Assembly: GCA_019347915.1 (NCBI GenBank)
Contig: JAHWKL010000005.1
Coordinates: 1 to 45,166, forward strand
Direction of reading: 5' to 3'
From: Actinomycetota bacterium
Lineage (GTDB): Bacteria > Actinomycetota > Acidimicrobiia > Acidimicrobiales > CADCSY01
DNA: 45,166 nucleotides
Positions 19,110 through 30,283 of the stretch are shown here, piece after piece (within the stretch, counting starts at the first letter, position 1; each line of letters opens with the position of its first letter). A program made the translations under genes and the position numbers. The notes below the pieces were generated by a model. The model was not told the origin of the DNA, made no database searches, and worked only from the letters and a program-made list of their open reading frames with translations.

Positions 19110-21187
19110 GCCGGGGACGGTCGGCGCTCGACGAGCACCTCGGGCAGCGGCTCGGAGTGGACCACGGTGAGCCGGCGGGTGGCACGGGTCAAGGCGACGT
19201 AGAGCGAGCGCAGGCCCTGGGGCTCCTCGGCGACGATGCGGGCCGGTTCGACCACGAGCACGGAGTCGAGCTCGAGCCCCTTGACCAGGCGCACGGCGAG
19301 CACGCTGACCTGGACGTCGAGGCGCTCGCCACCGGACCGACCGTGGTCCTCGCCGGCGGCGTCGAGGGCGGCGCTCACGTGATCGACCAGTGAGTCGGGG
19401 ACCACGACGGCCATGTTGCCCTCACCCACGGCGACGCGTTCGGCGCCGACCAGCGCCGCCACCTCGGCACCCAGCCGTCCGGGGGCGGCCCGGACCACCT
19501 GCGGCGGGTCGCCGCCCTCCCGCACCGACCGGGACGAGTGCAGCCCGGGCACGGCCGCCGGCAACACGCGCTCGGCCAGGGACAGCACCGCCGCCGGCGT
19601 GCGGTAGGCGATGGTGAGCTCGTGCACCCGCGGGGCCCGGCGGCCCGGAAGGTGGTCGAGCACGTCGTTCCACCCGCCCGGCGCCCACGAACCCGTGGCC
19701 TGGGCGATGTCGCCGACCACGGTCATGGATCCGCCCAGTGACCGCCGGGACAGCATCCGCAGCGCCATGGGCGAGAGGTCCTGGGCCTCGTCCACCACCA
19801 GGTGGCCGTAGGACCGGGGCTCCTCGTCCCCCTTCCCCGGGCGGGGGCCGAGCAGGGCCCGGGCCTCGTCGAGGAGCGGCACGTCGGCATCGGTCCACTC
19901 CCGCCGGTCGAACGGCTCGCCACGCGGCCGCTCGAGGGACGCCTGCTCCCCGGCGTCGAGCGTGCTCCCGGCCGCCAGGCGGATGAGGGCACGGGAGCCG
20001 AACAGGTCGTGCAGCAGCTCGTCCGGTGTCAGCTGCGGCCACATCCACTCCAGGACGGTGCGGATCTCGTCGTGGCGACGGAGGCGCTCCCGCACGAGGG
20101 CCGGCTCGACCTCCTCGCGGGCGCTGCGGGCCAGCGCCTCCCACAGGCCCTGCTCGACCAGCCGGCGCCCGGCGTTGTGTGTGCGGGCCCGGCGGCGGGC
20201 GGCGGCGACGATGCGCCGGCTGGTCTCCACGTCGCACCGCAGTGACATCAGGCCGAAGCCCACCACCAGGTCGCGGCGCAGCGGTCGCTGGCGGTCACGC
20301 ACGGCCTTGGCCAGCACGGTCACCATGCGCACGTCGCCCTTGACCCGGGCGGCGGCGGGGCCCTCCCGGCGGTCGCCGACCGCCTCGGGGACCAGGTCGG
20401 CGGGCACGGCCAGCTCCACGCCGGCCTCGCCGAGCGAGGGCAGGACCCGTTCGACGTAGCGCAGGAACACGCGGTTGGGCCCGACCACCAGCACCCCTTG
20501 GTCCTCCAGCGGGAAGCGGTGGGTGTAGAGCAGGTAGGCGGCCCGGTGCAGGGCCACGACGGTCTTGCCCGTCCCCGGGCCACCCTGGACCACGACCACG
20601 CCGCCGAGCTCGGAACGGATGATCTCGTCCTGCTCGGCCTGGATGGTGCCGACGATGTCGCCGAGACGCCCGGAACGGGGCTGGGCCAGGTTGGCGAGGA
20701 GCACCTCCCTGCCGGCGAGGCCGGCGCCGGCGCCGGCGTCCCCACGCTCGCCGGCGCCGAACACCTCGTCCTCCACGGCCAGGAGGCGACGCCCCCGGGT
20801 GGCGAAGTGGCGCCGGCGGGCCAGGCCCATGGGGTGGCGGCCGGTCGCCCGGTAGAAGGGCTCGGCGATCGGCGCCCGCCAGTCGACCACCACCGGCTCC
20901 TGGTGCTCGTCGGCGACGGCGACCCGGCCGATGTAGAACCGCTCCGGCGTGCCCTCGGGGTCGATGCGGCCGAACACGAGGGCGGCGTCGCCCACGTCGA
21001 GTTGGGCCAGGCGGTTGCGGATCGTCCCCTCGACGACCTCACCCTCCACCCGGGTCTGGTGAGTGCCGCCCCGGCCCACGGTGGTGAGGCTCCGGAGCCG
21101 GAGCACCCGGCGGCGCGCCTCGTCCAGGCACCGGTGGGCCCAGTCGAGGTAGGCCTGCTCGTACTCGAGTTCGGAAGACCCGGCCAT
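19106..21187 (-). CDS. HelD-like UvrD/Rep-family helicase (RNA polymerase-associated ATPase type)
   Basis: GGPGTGKTVVALHRAAYLLY, VDEAQDLSPMALRML, VVGDIAQATG, LYVALTRATRRL; long N-terminal coiled region; 4-bp overlap with CDGSH gene. Confidence 0.88.
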   Translation of the reverse strand: MAGSSELEYEQAYLDWAHRCLDEARRRVLRLRSLTTVGRGGTHQTRVEGEVVEGTIRNRLAQLDVGDAALVFGRIDPEGTPERFYIGRVAVADEHQEPVVVDWRAPIAEPFYRATGRHPMGLARRRHFATRGRRLLAVEDEVFGAGERGDAGAGAGLAGREVLLANLAQPRSGRLGDIVGTIQAEQDEIIRSELGGVVVVQGGPGTGKTVVALHRAAYLLYTHRFPLEDQGVLVVGPNRVFLRYVERVLPSLGEAGVELAVPADLVPEAVGDRREGPAAARVKGDVRMVTVLAKAVRDRQRPLRRDLVVGFGLMSLRCDVETSRRIVAAARRRARTHNAGRRLVEQGLWEALARSAREEVEPALVRERLRRHDEIRTVLEWMWPQLTPDELLHDLFGSRALIRLAAGSTLDAGEQASLERPRGEPFDRREWTDADVPLLDEARALLGPRPGKGDEEPRSYGHLVVDEAQDLSPMALRMLSRRSLGGSMTVVGDIAQATGSWAPGGWNDVLDHLPGRRAPRVHELTIAYRTPAAVLSLAERVLPAAVPGLHSSRSVREGGDPPQVVRAAPGRLGAEVAALVGAERVAVGEGNMAVVVPDSLVDHVSAALDAAGEDHGRSGGERLDVQVSVLAVRLVKGLELDSVLVVEPARIVAEEPQGLRSLYVALTRATRRLTVVHSEPLPEVLVERRPSPA

Positions 21188-21297
21188 GGCCCTCGTCGGC
21201 TCGTCGAATGGGGACCGGCCATGCTACGGCGCCGTGGGCGTGGCCGGCACCGGGGTGACGCCCCCACGGAGCGACCGGCGCTCGTACCCTCGGGCCG

Positions 21298-22254
21298 GTG
21301 GGAGGGATCGGCCTGGTGCTGGGTGGCGGAGGGCTGGTGGGCCACGCCTGGCACCTGGGGGTGGGTGCCGCACTGTCCGACGCCACCGGGTGGGACGCCC
21401 GGCGGGCGGCCGTGGTGGTGGGGACCTCGGCGGGAGCGGTGGCCGGCGCCGAGCTGCGCGCCGGGTTCCATCCCGTCGACCTCCTGCGCCCTGGCGTGGG
21501 GGCCGCGCCGCTCGACACGCCCCGGCCCGTCGTCGGGCCGGTCTCCCGCCGCCCGGCGTGCCTCTCGCTGGCCGTCCGGGCGCTGGCGCCGTGGCGGCTG
21601 CGCCCCGGACTGGTGGCGGCGGGCCTGCTTCCCCCCGGCCGCCGCGACCCCGCCATCATCCGCGATGCGGTCGCCGGCCTGTCCGGCCGGCGATGGCCCG
21701 AGGAGCCTCTGTGGGTGTGCGCCGTCCGGCTGCACGACGGCCGGCGGGTGGTGTTCGGGCGCGATCCGGGAGCTGAGGTCGACGTGGGGACCGCCGTCGC
21801 CGCGTCGTGCGCCATGGCCGGGTTCTTCACCCCGGTCCGGGTCGGCGGGCACGACCACGTCGACGGCGGGGCCTACTCCGCCACCAACGCCGACGTCCTG
21901 GCCGGTGCCGGCCTGGACCTGGTGGTGGTGTCGGCGCCGCTGTCCCTGCGCACGGGTGCCGGCCCTCGCCGGGCGCGGCGCCGGCTCCCCGGCCCGGCCC
22001 GGGCCCAGCGCCTGGCCCACGGCGCCCGGCTGCGGCGCGAGGTGCAGGCGCTGCGCCGGCAGGGGACGCCCGTGCTCGTGCTCGAGCCCGAGCCCGAGGA
22101 CCTCGCCGTGATGGGAGGCATCGCCGCGTCGATGGACTTCGACCGCCGGGCGGCGGTGGCCGAGCAGGCGCGGGGTGGGGTGCTGCGGCGACTGCAGCGA
22201 CCGGACCTGGAGGCGGCGCGGTCGGCGTTGGCGGCGGCGGCCCAGCGCGGGTGA
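21298..22254 (+). CDS. patatin-like phospholipase
   Basis: [22 protein letters not shown] nucleophile elbow, DHVDGGAYS Asp motif. Confidence 0.88.
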   Translation: MGGIGLVLGGGGLVGHAWHLGVGAALSDATGWDARRAAVVVGTSAGAVAGAELRAGFHPVDLLRPGVGAAPLDTPRPVVGPVSRRPACLSLAVRALAPWRLRPGLVAAGLLPPGRRDPAIIRDAVAGLSGRRWPEEPLWVCAVRLHDGRRVVFGRDPGAEVDVGTAVAASCAMAGFFTPVRVGGHDHVDGGAYSATNADVLAGAGLDLVVVSAPLSLRTGAGPRRARRRLPGPARAQRLAHGARLRREVQALRRQGTPVLVLEPEPEDLAVMGGIAASMDFDRRAAVAEQARGGVLRRLQRPDLEAARSALAAAAQRG

Positions 22255-22289
22255 GAGCCCGGGCACGGCTCGCCGGTACGGTGGCCGAG

Positions 22290-23393
22290 GTGTCCGACGC
22301 CCTCCCTGCCGCACCGCCCTCGCCGGCGCCGGTCCTGCTCGACGCCTGCCGGGGCCGGCCCACGTCGACGGTGCCGGTGTGGTTCATGCGCCAGGCCGGG
22401 CGCTCGCTGCCCGAGTACCGGGAGCTGCGGGCCCGGTACGGGTTCTCCGAGATCGTGCGCCAGCCGGAGCTGGCCGCCGAGGTGACCCTGCAACCGGTGC
22501 GCCGGCTGGGCGTCGACGCCGCCATCTTGTTCAGCGACATCGTCACTCCGCTGGAGGCGGTGCTGTCGGGCATCGCCATCTCCCCCGACCGCGGACCGGT
22601 CGTCGACCAGCCGTTCCGCTCCGCCGCCGACCTCGACCGCCTCCGGCCCCTCGAGCCGGCGACCGACCTGCCCTACGTGGCCGAGACCATCCGCCTGGTG
22701 CGCCGGGAGCTGCCGGCCGGCGTGGCCCTCATCGGCTTCGCCGGCGCCCCCTTCACGCTGGCCAGCTACCTGGTCGAAGGGGGCAAGTCCAACGACTACC
22801 GCCGCACCAAGGCCCTGATGTACGGCGAGCCGGCGCTGTGGGCCCGCCTGGTCGAGCGCCTGGCCGACATCACCCTGGCCGCCCTCGACGCCCAGGTCGC
22901 CGCCGGCGCCCAAGCCGTCCAGCTGTTCGACTCGTGGGCCGGGGCCCTGTCCGAGGCCGACTACCGCCGCTACGCGCAGCCGGCGTCGGCGCGGGTGCTC
23001 CACGGTCTCGCCGGCCACGGGGTGCCCCGCATCCACTTCGCGGTGGGGGCGGGCCACCTCCTGGAGGCCGTGGGCGAGGCGGGGGCCGACGTGGTGGGCG
23101 TCGACTGGCGGACACCGCTCGACGCCGCCCGCCGGCGCCTGGGGGCGCTGGCGGTGCAGGGGAACCTCGACCCCACCGCCCTGTTCGCTCCGCCCGAGGC
23201 GCTCGACGCCAAGGTGCGGGAGGTGCTGGCCGCCAACGGCGGGCGGCCGGGCCACGTGTTCAACCTGGGCTGGGGCGTGCTGCCCGACACCGACCCGGAA
23301 GCCCTGCGGCGGGTGGTCGAGCTGGTCCACGCCGAGGGCGCCGGCGCCGGCGCCGGCAGGAGCTCGGCCGGGCCGGCGGCGGGACCCGGGTGA
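22290..23393 (+). CDS. hemE: uroporphyrinogen decarboxylase
   Basis: [53 protein letters not shown] 22290 supported by TACGGT-N7-GTG. Confidence 0.95.
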   Translation: MSDALPAAPPSPAPVLLDACRGRPTSTVPVWFMRQAGRSLPEYRELRARYGFSEIVRQPELAAEVTLQPVRRLGVDAAILFSDIVTPLEAVLSGIAISPDRGPVVDQPFRSAADLDRLRPLEPATDLPYVAETIRLVRRELPAGVALIGFAGAPFTLASYLVEGGKSNDYRRTKALMYGEPALWARLVERLADITLAALDAQVAAGAQAVQLFDSWAGALSEADYRRYAQPASARVLHGLAGHGVPRIHFAVGAGHLLEAVGEAGADVVGVDWRTPLDAARRRLGALAVQGNLDPTALFAPPEALDAKVREVLAANGGRPGHVFNLGWGVLPDTDPEALRRVVELVHAEGAGAGAGRSSAGPAAGPG

Positions 23394-24313
23394 GCGACGC
23401 CGGCCCCGTGGGCGTGGTGGTCATGGCCTACGGGACGCCGCGTCGCCCCGAGGACGTCGACGCCTACTACACCCACGTCCGGCGGGGTCGGCCGCCGTCG
23501 GCCGAGCTGCTGGACGACCTCGCCCGCCGTTACGCCGCCATCGGCGGGGGGTCGCCGCTGGCCCGGCTCACCGAGGCCCAGGCGGCGGCGGTGGCCGGCG
23601 CCCTCGAGGTGCGGGCCCCGGGGCGCTTCCGGGTGGAGGTGGGCTACAAGCACGCCCCGCCGTTCGTGGAGGACGCCGTCGAGCGCCTGCTCGCCGCCGG
23701 CGCCGGCCGCCTGGTCGGGCTGGTGCTCGCCCCCCACTACAGCGCCGCCTCGGTGGGCGAGTACCTGGGCCGGCTGCGGGCCCGGGCCGGCGAGCTGGGA
23801 GGCGGCGCCCCGGTGGCCGCCGTCGAGGGCTGGCACCTCGAGCCCACCTACCTCGCCTTCCTGGCCCACCAGGTCCGCCGGGGACTGGAGGGCCTGCCCG
23901 CCGCCACCACGGTGCTGTTCACCGCCCACTCGCTGCCCCGGCGGGTGGTCGCCGCCGGCGACGGCTACGCCGACCGGGTGCGGGAGACGGCGGCGGCGGT
24001 GGCCGCCGAGGTGGGGCTGGCGCGCTGGGCCGTCGCCTGGCAGAGCGCCGGCCGCACCCCCGAGCCGTGGCTCGGGCCCGACCTGCTGACCGTGCTCGCC
24101 GACCTGGCCGGCACGGGCGGGGTCGAGGGCGTGCTCGTGTGCCCGTGCGGGTTCGTCTCCGACCACTTGGAGGTGCTCTACGACCTCGACATCGAGGCCC
24201 GGGCCCGGGCCGACGAGCTGGGGCTGGCGTTCGCCCGCACGGCCGTGCCCAACGACGACACCCGCGTGCTGGGCGCCCTGGCCGACCGGCTGGTGGCCCT
24301 GGCCGGCGACTGA
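23390..24313 (+). CDS. hemH: ferrochelatase (probably coproporphyrin ferrochelatase in this lineage)
   Basis: [45 protein letters not shown] overlap with hemE. Confidence 0.92.
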   Translation: MSDAGPVGVVVMAYGTPRRPEDVDAYYTHVRRGRPPSAELLDDLARRYAAIGGGSPLARLTEAQAAAVAGALEVRAPGRFRVEVGYKHAPPFVEDAVERLLAAGAGRLVGLVLAPHYSAASVGEYLGRLRARAGELGGGAPVAAVEGWHLEPTYLAFLAHQVRRGLEGLPAATTVLFTAHSLPRRVVAAGDGYADRVRETAAAVAAEVGLARWAVAWQSAGRTPEPWLGPDLLTVLADLAGTGGVEGVLVCPCGFVSDHLEVLYDLDIEARARADELGLAFARTAVPNDDTRVLGALADRLVALAGD

Positions 24314-24330
24314 CTCCCGGCGACAGCGAG

Positions 24331-25725
24331 GTGGCGCCGGCGAGGGTTGTAGTGGTGGGCGGGGGGATCGCCGGCCTGGCCGCCGCCCACGAGCTGGCGG
24401 GTGAGCCCGGCGTGAGGGTCGTGCTGTGCGAGGCCGGCGAGCGGCTGGGCGGAAAGATCCGCACCGAGGCCTTCGCCGGGGTCGACCTCGACCTCGGGCC
24501 CGACGCCTTCCTGGCCCGCCGGCCGGAGGCGCTCACGCTGTGCCGGGAGCTGGGGATCGAGGACGAGCTGGTGGCGCCGGCGGCGACCAGCGCCTCGGTG
24601 TGGGTGGGCCGGCGGCTGCGCCGGTTCCCTCCCGGCGTGGTCCTCGGCGTCCCCACCCGGCTCGGCCCACTGGCCCGGTCCCGCGTGTTGTCGCCCGCCG
24701 GCCTGGCCCGGGCCGCCGTCGAGCCCCTGCTTCCGGGCCGGGCGCTGTCGGGCGACGCCGCCCTGGGGACGGTGGTCCGGCGCCGGCTCGGCGCCGAGGC
24801 CCACCGGCGCCTGGTCGACCCGCTGGTGGGCGGCATCAACGCCGGCCCCACCGACCGCTTGAGCATGGAGGTGTGCGCCCCCCCGCTGGCTGCCGCCGCC
24901 CGCCGCTCGCCCAGCCTGGTGCGGGGGGCGCGGGAGGTGACCGCCGGCGCCGGCGCCGGCGACGGCCCCCTGTTCCTCACCGTGCCCGGGGGCCTGGGCC
25001 GGCTGGTCGAGGCCCTGGCCCGCCGGCTGGACGGCGCCGGCGTCGAGGTGCGCACCGGTGAGCCGGTGCGGGCGCTGCAGCCCGCCGGGGACGGCTCCTA
25101 CCTGGTGGCCGGCGCCTCGGGCCCCGTCGTGGCCGACGCCGTGGTGGTGGCGCTTCCCGCCCCCGCCGCCAGCCGGTTGCTGGCGCCCCACGCTCCCGGC
25201 GCCGGCGCCACGCTCACCGCCATCGAGCACGCCTCGGTCACCCTGGTCGCCCTGGCCTACCCGAGCGCCGCCGTGCCCCGGGCCCTCGACGGGAGCGGCT
25301 TCGTGGTCGCCGCCGGCCAGGGGCGGCTCATGACCGCCTGCTCGTGGGCCTCCAGCAAGTGGGCCCACCTGGACCGGCCCGGGCAGGTGCTCCTGCGGGT
25401 GTCGGCCGGGCGGGCGGGCGACGAGCGGGCCTCGGCCCTCGACGACGACGCCGTGGTCGCCCGCCTGCGCCTGGAGCTGGGCGAGGCCCTGGGCGTCACC
25501 GGCCCACCGGCCGAGGTGCGGGTCGCCCGCTGGCCCGGCGCCTTCCCCCAGTACGCGCCCGGCCACCTCGCCCGCATGGCCACCGCCGAGGAGGAGCTGG
25601 CCCGCCGCCTCCCCGGCGTCACCCTGGCCGGCGCCCTCCTCGCCGGCGTCGGACTCCCCGCCTGCATCGGCTCGGGACGGGCGGCCGCCCGTCGAGCGCT
25701 GGAGGCGGCGGTCCCCCCTGCCTGA
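24331..25725 (+). CDS. hemY: oxygen-dependent protoporphyrinogen/coproporphyrinogen oxidase (HemY/CgoX type)
   Basis: VVVVGGGIAGLAAAHEL, EAGERLGGKIRTE, LVDPLVGGINAGPTDRLSM, PGGLGRLVEAL; GTG 24331. Confidence 0.9.
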   Translation: MAPARVVVVGGGIAGLAAAHELAGEPGVRVVLCEAGERLGGKIRTEAFAGVDLDLGPDAFLARRPEALTLCRELGIEDELVAPAATSASVWVGRRLRRFPPGVVLGVPTRLGPLARSRVLSPAGLARAAVEPLLPGRALSGDAALGTVVRRRLGAEAHRRLVDPLVGGINAGPTDRLSMEVCAPPLAAAARRSPSLVRGAREVTAGAGAGDGPLFLTVPGGLGRLVEALARRLDGAGVEVRTGEPVRALQPAGDGSYLVAGASGPVVADAVVVALPAPAASRLLAPHAPGAGATLTAIEHASVTLVALAYPSAAVPRALDGSGFVVAAGQGRLMTACSWASSKWAHLDRPGQVLLRVSAGRAGDERASALDDDAVVARLRLELGEALGVTGPPAEVRVARWPGAFPQYAPGHLARMATAEEELARRLPGVTLAGALLAGVGLPACIGSGRAAARRALEAAVPPA

Positions 25726-25737
25726 CGCCCCTCCTAC

Positions 25738-25793
25738 GCCGTTCTGGCAGCAAGAACGGTGCGAAAAGCGCCCATTCGTGGGGCCAGAACGGC
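25738..25793. repeat. Inverted repeat GCCGTTCTGGC ... GCCAGAACGGC; member of the GTTCTGGC family
   Basis: 11-bp perfect arms (25738-25748, 25783-25793); left part 23/25 identical to the 5678 element; between convergent hemY and nasA-like. Confidence 0.8.
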
Positions 25794-25812
25794 TGGGAGG
25801 GTCGGCCGTCAC

Positions 25813-27927
25813 CTACTCCCAGTGCCGGCGGGGGCGGATGGCGACGGCGCAGTGCTTGTAGGACGGCTGGCGGGAGGAGGGGTCGAAGCTGGGGAAGGTC
25901 AGGGCGTTGACCTGGGGGTCGTGCATGGGCGCGAAGAGCTGCCCGGGGCGCACGGTGGGGGTGACCACCGCCCGGGCCTGCATCGACCCCCGCGCCGAAG
26001 TGACCACCACCTCCTGGCCGGCCACCACCCCGAAGCGGTCGGCGTCGGCCGGGCTGATCTCCACGTAGGGCCCGGCCGGGTGCAGCGTGCGCAGCACCGC
26101 CGACTTGGCCGTGCGGGTCTCGGTGTGCCACTGGCTGGAGCTGCCCCGGCCGGTCAGCAGGACCAGGGGGTAGCGCCGGCTGGTCGCCTCCCGCACCGGC
26201 CGGGGGTCGCCGAAGCAGAACCGGGCCCGCCCGTCGGGATGGAAGAAGCGCCCGTCCTCGAACAGGCGGCGCTCCTCGCCGAACCGGGCCACCGATCCCT
26301 CCGGGAAGGGCCACTGGATGCCCCCCACCTCGTCGAGCATCCGGTAGCCGTCGATGCCGGTGACGTCGCACGGCCGCCCGGCCGAGAGCCGGCGCAGGAC
26401 GGCGAAGACGGCCTCGGGCGACGACCACTCGTCGAACAGGCGCCCGCACCCCCACGCCTCGGCCACCAGCTTGAAGATGGCGAAGTCGGCCAGGGCCAGC
26501 CCGGGCGCCCGGGCCACCCGCTTGACCAGGCCGAGCCGGCGCTCGGAGTTGACGAACGTCCCCTCCTTCTCACCCCAGCCGCCGGCGGGCAGGACCAAGT
26601 CGGCGCGCTGGGCGGTCTCGGTGGTGGTGTAGAGGTCCTGGACCACGAGCATGTCCAGGCGCCCCAGCAGGTCGTGCAGCTCCGAGGAGTTGATCCACGA
26701 GTGGGCCGAGTTGGTGGCCACGACCCACAGGCCCCGGATGTCGCCGGAGGCGATGCCCTCGACGATCTGGTCATAGGCCCAGCTGGGCCGGTCGGGGACG
26801 AGGCCGGGGTCGATGCCCAACAACGCCGCCACCTCGGCACGGTCCCCCTCGTCGGCGAAGTCGCGACCGGCGAAGAGGCTGGTGGTGTTGGAGAACAGCC
26901 GCGAGCCCATGGCGTTGCACTGGCCGGTGATGGAGTTGGCGCCGGTGCCGGGCCGCCCGACGTTGCCGGTGAGCAGGGCCAGGTTGATGATGGCCTGGGC
27001 CACCAGCACCCCTTCGTGGCTCTGGTTGACGCCCATGGTCCACCAGAACGAGACGCGCCGGCCGCCGGCGATGGTGGCGGCCAGGCGCTCGAGCGCCTCG
27101 GGCGCCACCCCGGTGGCGGCGGTGACCCGCTCGGGCCCGAAGGCGTCGACGTGCGCGGCGAAGGCGTCGAAGCCGGACGTGGAGGCGTCGACGAAGCCCC
27201 GGTCGACCGCCCCCCGCTCGATGAGGAGCCGGGCCAGTCCGTAGAGCAGGGTGAGGTCGGACTTGGGCGCCGGCGCCAGGTGCTGGGTGGCGGCCGCCGC
27301 CGTCTCGGTGGTGCGGGGGTCGATCACCACGATCTCGGGGCGGTGGGGGTTGGCGCACACCCGCTCCCAGAGCACCGGGTGGGCGATGCACAGGTTGGAC
27401 CCGACCAGCACGATGACGTCGGACTGCTCGAGGTCGGCGTAGGTGTAGGGCGGGGCGTCGAAGCCGAAGGCCTGCTTGTAGGCCACCACCGCGGTGGCCA
27501 TGCACTGGCGGGTGTTGCCGTCGCCGTGGACCATCCCCATGCCGAACTTGGCCACCGCCCCGAGCAGGGCCATCTCCTCGGTGGGGATCTGCCCCGTGCT
27601 CAGGAAGGCCACCGAGTCGGGCCCGTGCTCGGCCTGCACCGCCTTGAAGCCGCCGGCGAAGGCGTCCAGCGCCGTCCGCCAGTCGACGGGCGCCAGGTTG
27701 CCCTTGCCGTCGCGCAGCAGCGGCGTGGTCGCCCGGTCGGGCGCCCGCAGGGGGGCGAGCGCCTCCCACCCCTTGGGGCAGGCCATCCCCCGGTTCACCG
27801 GGTACGACTGGTTGGGCGACAGGTCGACGGCCCGGCCGTCCCGGAGGCGGACGTCGAGCGAGCAGCCCACCGAGCAGAAGCCGCACACCATGGCAGTGGC
27901 CTGCCCGCCCCCGAGCGCGGTGTTCAT
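25813..27927 (-). CDS. Molybdopterin oxidoreductase, NasA/NarB-type assimilatory nitrate reductase catalytic subunit
   Basis: [12 protein letters not shown]...ACPKGWE 4Fe-4S motif, [39 protein letters not shown] 27927; no Tat signal seen. Confidence 0.85.
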   Translation of the reverse strand: MNTALGGGQATAMVCGFCSVGCSLDVRLRDGRAVDLSPNQSYPVNRGMACPKGWEALAPLRAPDRATTPLLRDGKGNLAPVDWRTALDAFAGGFKAVQAEHGPDSVAFLSTGQIPTEEMALLGAVAKFGMGMVHGDGNTRQCMATAVVAYKQAFGFDAPPYTYADLEQSDVIVLVGSNLCIAHPVLWERVCANPHRPEIVVIDPRTTETAAAATQHLAPAPKSDLTLLYGLARLLIERGAVDRGFVDASTSGFDAFAAHVDAFGPERVTAATGVAPEALERLAATIAGGRRVSFWWTMGVNQSHEGVLVAQAIINLALLTGNVGRPGTGANSITGQCNAMGSRLFSNTTSLFAGRDFADEGDRAEVAALLGIDPGLVPDRPSWAYDQIVEGIASGDIRGLWVVATNSAHSWINSSELHDLLGRLDMLVVQDLYTTTETAQRADLVLPAGGWGEKEGTFVNSERRLGLVKRVARAPGLALADFAIFKLVAEAWGCGRLFDEWSSPEAVFAVLRRLSAGRPCDVTGIDGYRMLDEVGGIQWPFPEGSVARFGEERRLFEDGRFFHPDGRARFCFGDPRPVREATSRRYPLVLLTGRGSSSQWHTETRTAKSAVLRTLHPAGPYVEISPADADRFGVVAGQEVVVTSARGSMQARAVVTPTVRPGQLFAPMHDPQVNALTFPSFDPSSRQPSYKHCAVAIRPRRHWE

Positions 27928-29588
27928 GCCGGCTGGCCGGGCATGCGGGCCGGGGCCACGGCGGTGAAGAACTGGCTGCGCTCGAGCAGTTGCCCGGCCA
28001 GCAGCAGGGCGGTGGCGGCCACGGCCACGGCCAGGCCGGTGCCGGCGGTGGCGGCGGAGGCGGTGGCCGGGGCCACCGCCACCAACGCCAGGAGGCTCAG
28101 GCCACCGGTGGCGAACCGCCACTGGGTCGTGGTCCGCAGCTCCCGGGTGAGCAGGACGGCGGTGCGGCGCAGCTCGTCGGGGGAACCGGGGCGCAGGTGG
28201 CGCAGGACGGCCGCCTCCCAGAGGAGCTGGGCGCCGGTCGCCAGCGCGGCCAGGAGCGCCAACGGTGCGACGGGAATCGTCGCCACCGCACCGGCGCCCG
28301 TGGTCCCCGCGGCCAGTGACGAGCCCAGGGCCACCACCAGGGCGGTGGCGCAGCCGGAGGCGACGGCGGTCAGGGTGAACTTCGCCCCGGTGGTGGGCAC
28401 CGCCCACCACGCCCGGGCCGTCACCGCGTAGACCAGCACCGAGCAGGCCACCCCGGTGACGCCCGCCAGCGCCGCCAGGGCGCCGAGGAGGTTCTCCAGC
28501 GGAGAGCCCACGCCGGCGAGCACAGATCCGGCGTGGGCGGCGGCCAGGGCGGCGAAGGCGCCGAAGGCCACGATCTCCCGGCTGAGCCACGACCGCCGGA
28601 TGCCGAGCACGGCTCGAAAGGCCCGTTCGGGCCGGCCGAGGTGGAGCACGCTGGCGGCCAGGGCCACCAGGCCCACGGCCAGCGCCACCACGGCGTTGGT
28701 CGTCCGGGAGGGCCCGGCCACGCTGTCACCGCCGAGGGCGGCCACGGCCAGGCCGACCACCGACGTGCCCACCGCCAGCTGGGTGAGCACCAGCATCACC
28801 GCCAGGGGCGGGTGCGCCTGCCCCGGTCCGGCGGGGGCGCCGGCGGGCTGTGGTGGTGCCGGCGTGCGGGCACTGCGGTAGGTCGTGGCGGGCACGGTGA
28901 TCGGCGACGGCGGCGCCCCGGCGACGAGCGGCCCGTCCGAGGCGGCTCGGGCAGCGGCCACCTCGACCACGTCGACGGAGATGGCGCCGCTGGGGCAGGC
29001 CTGCACGCACGCCGGCGCCTCGCCCGCCTCCAGGCGGTCGGTGCACAGGTCGCACTTGCGCACGATCCCCCGGGCGGGGTTGTAGCGGGGCACCTCGTAC
29101 GGGCAGGTCATGGTGCAGTAGCGGCATCCGATGCAACTCTCGTCGAGGTGCGCCACCACGCCGGTGACGGGGTCCTTCTCGTAGGCCTTGGCCGGGCAGC
29201 CCTTGAGGCAGGCCGGGTCCACGCAATGGTGGCACGAGGCCGTCACCGTCTGCTGGTAGGGCCGTTCGGCACCGCCGGCCCGGACCACGCCCACCGAGCG
29301 GAACGACTCGCCGTCGTCCAGCCCGTTCATGACGTGGCAGGCGGTGACGCAAGCCTTGCACCCGGTGCAGGCGTCGAGGTCGACCACGAAGCCGTACTGC
29401 TGGCCCGGCCCCGGCCGGGTCAGCGGGACGAGCTCACGGTGGTAGCGGGCCTGGGACGGCAGGGTCTCGCTCGCCGGGCGCCGGATGAAGCGCTCCACCG
29501 GGCTCAGGTCGGCCTGCTGCGCCAGGTAGTGGTCGATCGGCGTCAGCTCGTCGGCGCCGGCCTGGTCGAGGCCACCGGCGACCGTCAC
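27924..29588 (-). CDS. Fused DmsB-like four-[4Fe-4S] ferredoxin and DmsC-like membrane anchor
   Basis: 16 Cys in four clusters ([44 protein letters not shown]) then DmsC motif ([27 protein letters not shown]) and about 8 TM helices. Confidence 0.9.
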   Translation of the reverse strand: MTVAGGLDQAGADELTPIDHYLAQQADLSPVERFIRRPASETLPSQARYHRELVPLTRPGPGQQYGFVVDLDACTGCKACVTACHVMNGLDDGESFRSVGVVRAGGAERPYQQTVTASCHHCVDPACLKGCPAKAYEKDPVTGVVAHLDESCIGCRYCTMTCPYEVPRYNPARGIVRKCDLCTDRLEAGEAPACVQACPSGAISVDVVEVAAARAASDGPLVAGAPPSPITVPATTYRSARTPAPPQPAGAPAGPGQAHPPLAVMLVLTQLAVGTSVVGLAVAALGGDSVAGPSRTTNAVVALAVGLVALAASVLHLGRPERAFRAVLGIRRSWLSREIVAFGAFAALAAAHAGSVLAGVGSPLENLLGALAALAGVTGVACSVLVYAVTARAWWAVPTTGAKFTLTAVASGCATALVVALGSSLAAGTTGAGAVATIPVAPLALLAALATGAQLLWEAAVLRHLRPGSPDELRRTAVLLTRELRTTTQWRFATGGLSLLALVAVAPATASAATAGTGLAVAVAATALLLAGQLLERSQFFTAVAPARMPGQPA

Positions 29589-30283
29589 CAGGCCGGCGCC
29601 GGCGCCGGCGCCGGCGCCTCGAGGGCGGTCGCACCCGGCGAGTCCCAGCTCAGCACGAACGCCCTCGACAGCCGCTCGAGGTCGGTGCGGTCACCGCCGT
29701 GGGCGACGGCCCGCCGGCCGGGCTCGAGCAGACCATCCCGCCAGGCGGCGTAGTCGTAGCGGTACCGGCCCTGGCGGCGCAGCTCGGCCCGGGCCTCGGC
29801 GGCCACCGTCACCAGGTCGCCGAGGGTGGCCGGGAGCACGGCGTCGAGCTCCTCCCGCAGGAAGCGGGAGGCGGCCGGGCTGTGGCCGTCGGTCGTGACG
29901 GCCACCGTGACCGGCCCCCGGCGCACGACGGCAGGGACGGTGACGTCACAGTTGGCGGGGTCGTCGACCGCGTTGAGCAGGGCCCCGGCCCGGTGGGCGT
30001 GGCGGCGCAGCCGGCCGTTGAGGCGCCCGTCCCCGGTGGCGGCGAACACCAGCGAGGCCCCCCGCAGGTCGCCCCGGCGGTAGCGGCGGGGACGCCACTG
30101 GAGGCGTCCCCCGGCCACGAGCTCCCCCAGCCGGGCGGTGATCCGGGGGCTGACCACCACCAGGCGGGCACCGGTGGGCAGCAGCGTCTCGACCTTCGCC
30201 TCGGCGGCGGCGCCGCCGCCGACGACGACGACGGTGGCGCCCGACAGGCGCCACGACACCACGTACCCACGGGTTGCGTGCAC
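29585..30283 (-). CDS. precorrin-2 dehydrogenase/sirohydrochlorin ferrochelatase (siroheme synthase, CysG N-terminal/Met8-like)
   Basis: ATVVVVGGGAAAEAKVETLLPTGARLVVVSP; NAVDDPANCDVTVPAVVRRGPVTVAVTTDGHSPA; GTGA overlap with downstream gene. Confidence 0.92.
   Translation of the reverse strand: MHATRGYVVSWRLSGATVVVVGGGAAAEAKVETLLPTGARLVVVSPRITARLGELVAGGRLQWRPRRYRRGDLRGASLVFAATGDGRLNGRLRRHAHRAGALLNAVDDPANCDVTVPAVVRRGPVTVAVTTDGHSPAASRFLREELDAVLPATLGDLVTVAAEARAELRRQGRYRYDYAAWRDGLLEPGRRAVAHGGDRTDLERLSRAFVLSWDSPGATALEAPAPAPAPAW

Noticed and set aside
21873-23330. 485-aa - strand ORF opposite hemE
   Set aside because: Antisense shadow; hemE motifs are unambiguous on the + strand.
25759-28431. 890-aa + strand ORF opposite the nitrate reductase
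   Set aside because: Antisense shadow of the molybdoenzyme gene.
28591-29588. Tat signal peptide on the nitrate reductase or DmsBC fusion
   Set aside because: Looked for RRxFLK near the N-termini ([16 protein letters not shown]... and [15 protein letters not shown]...); none present.
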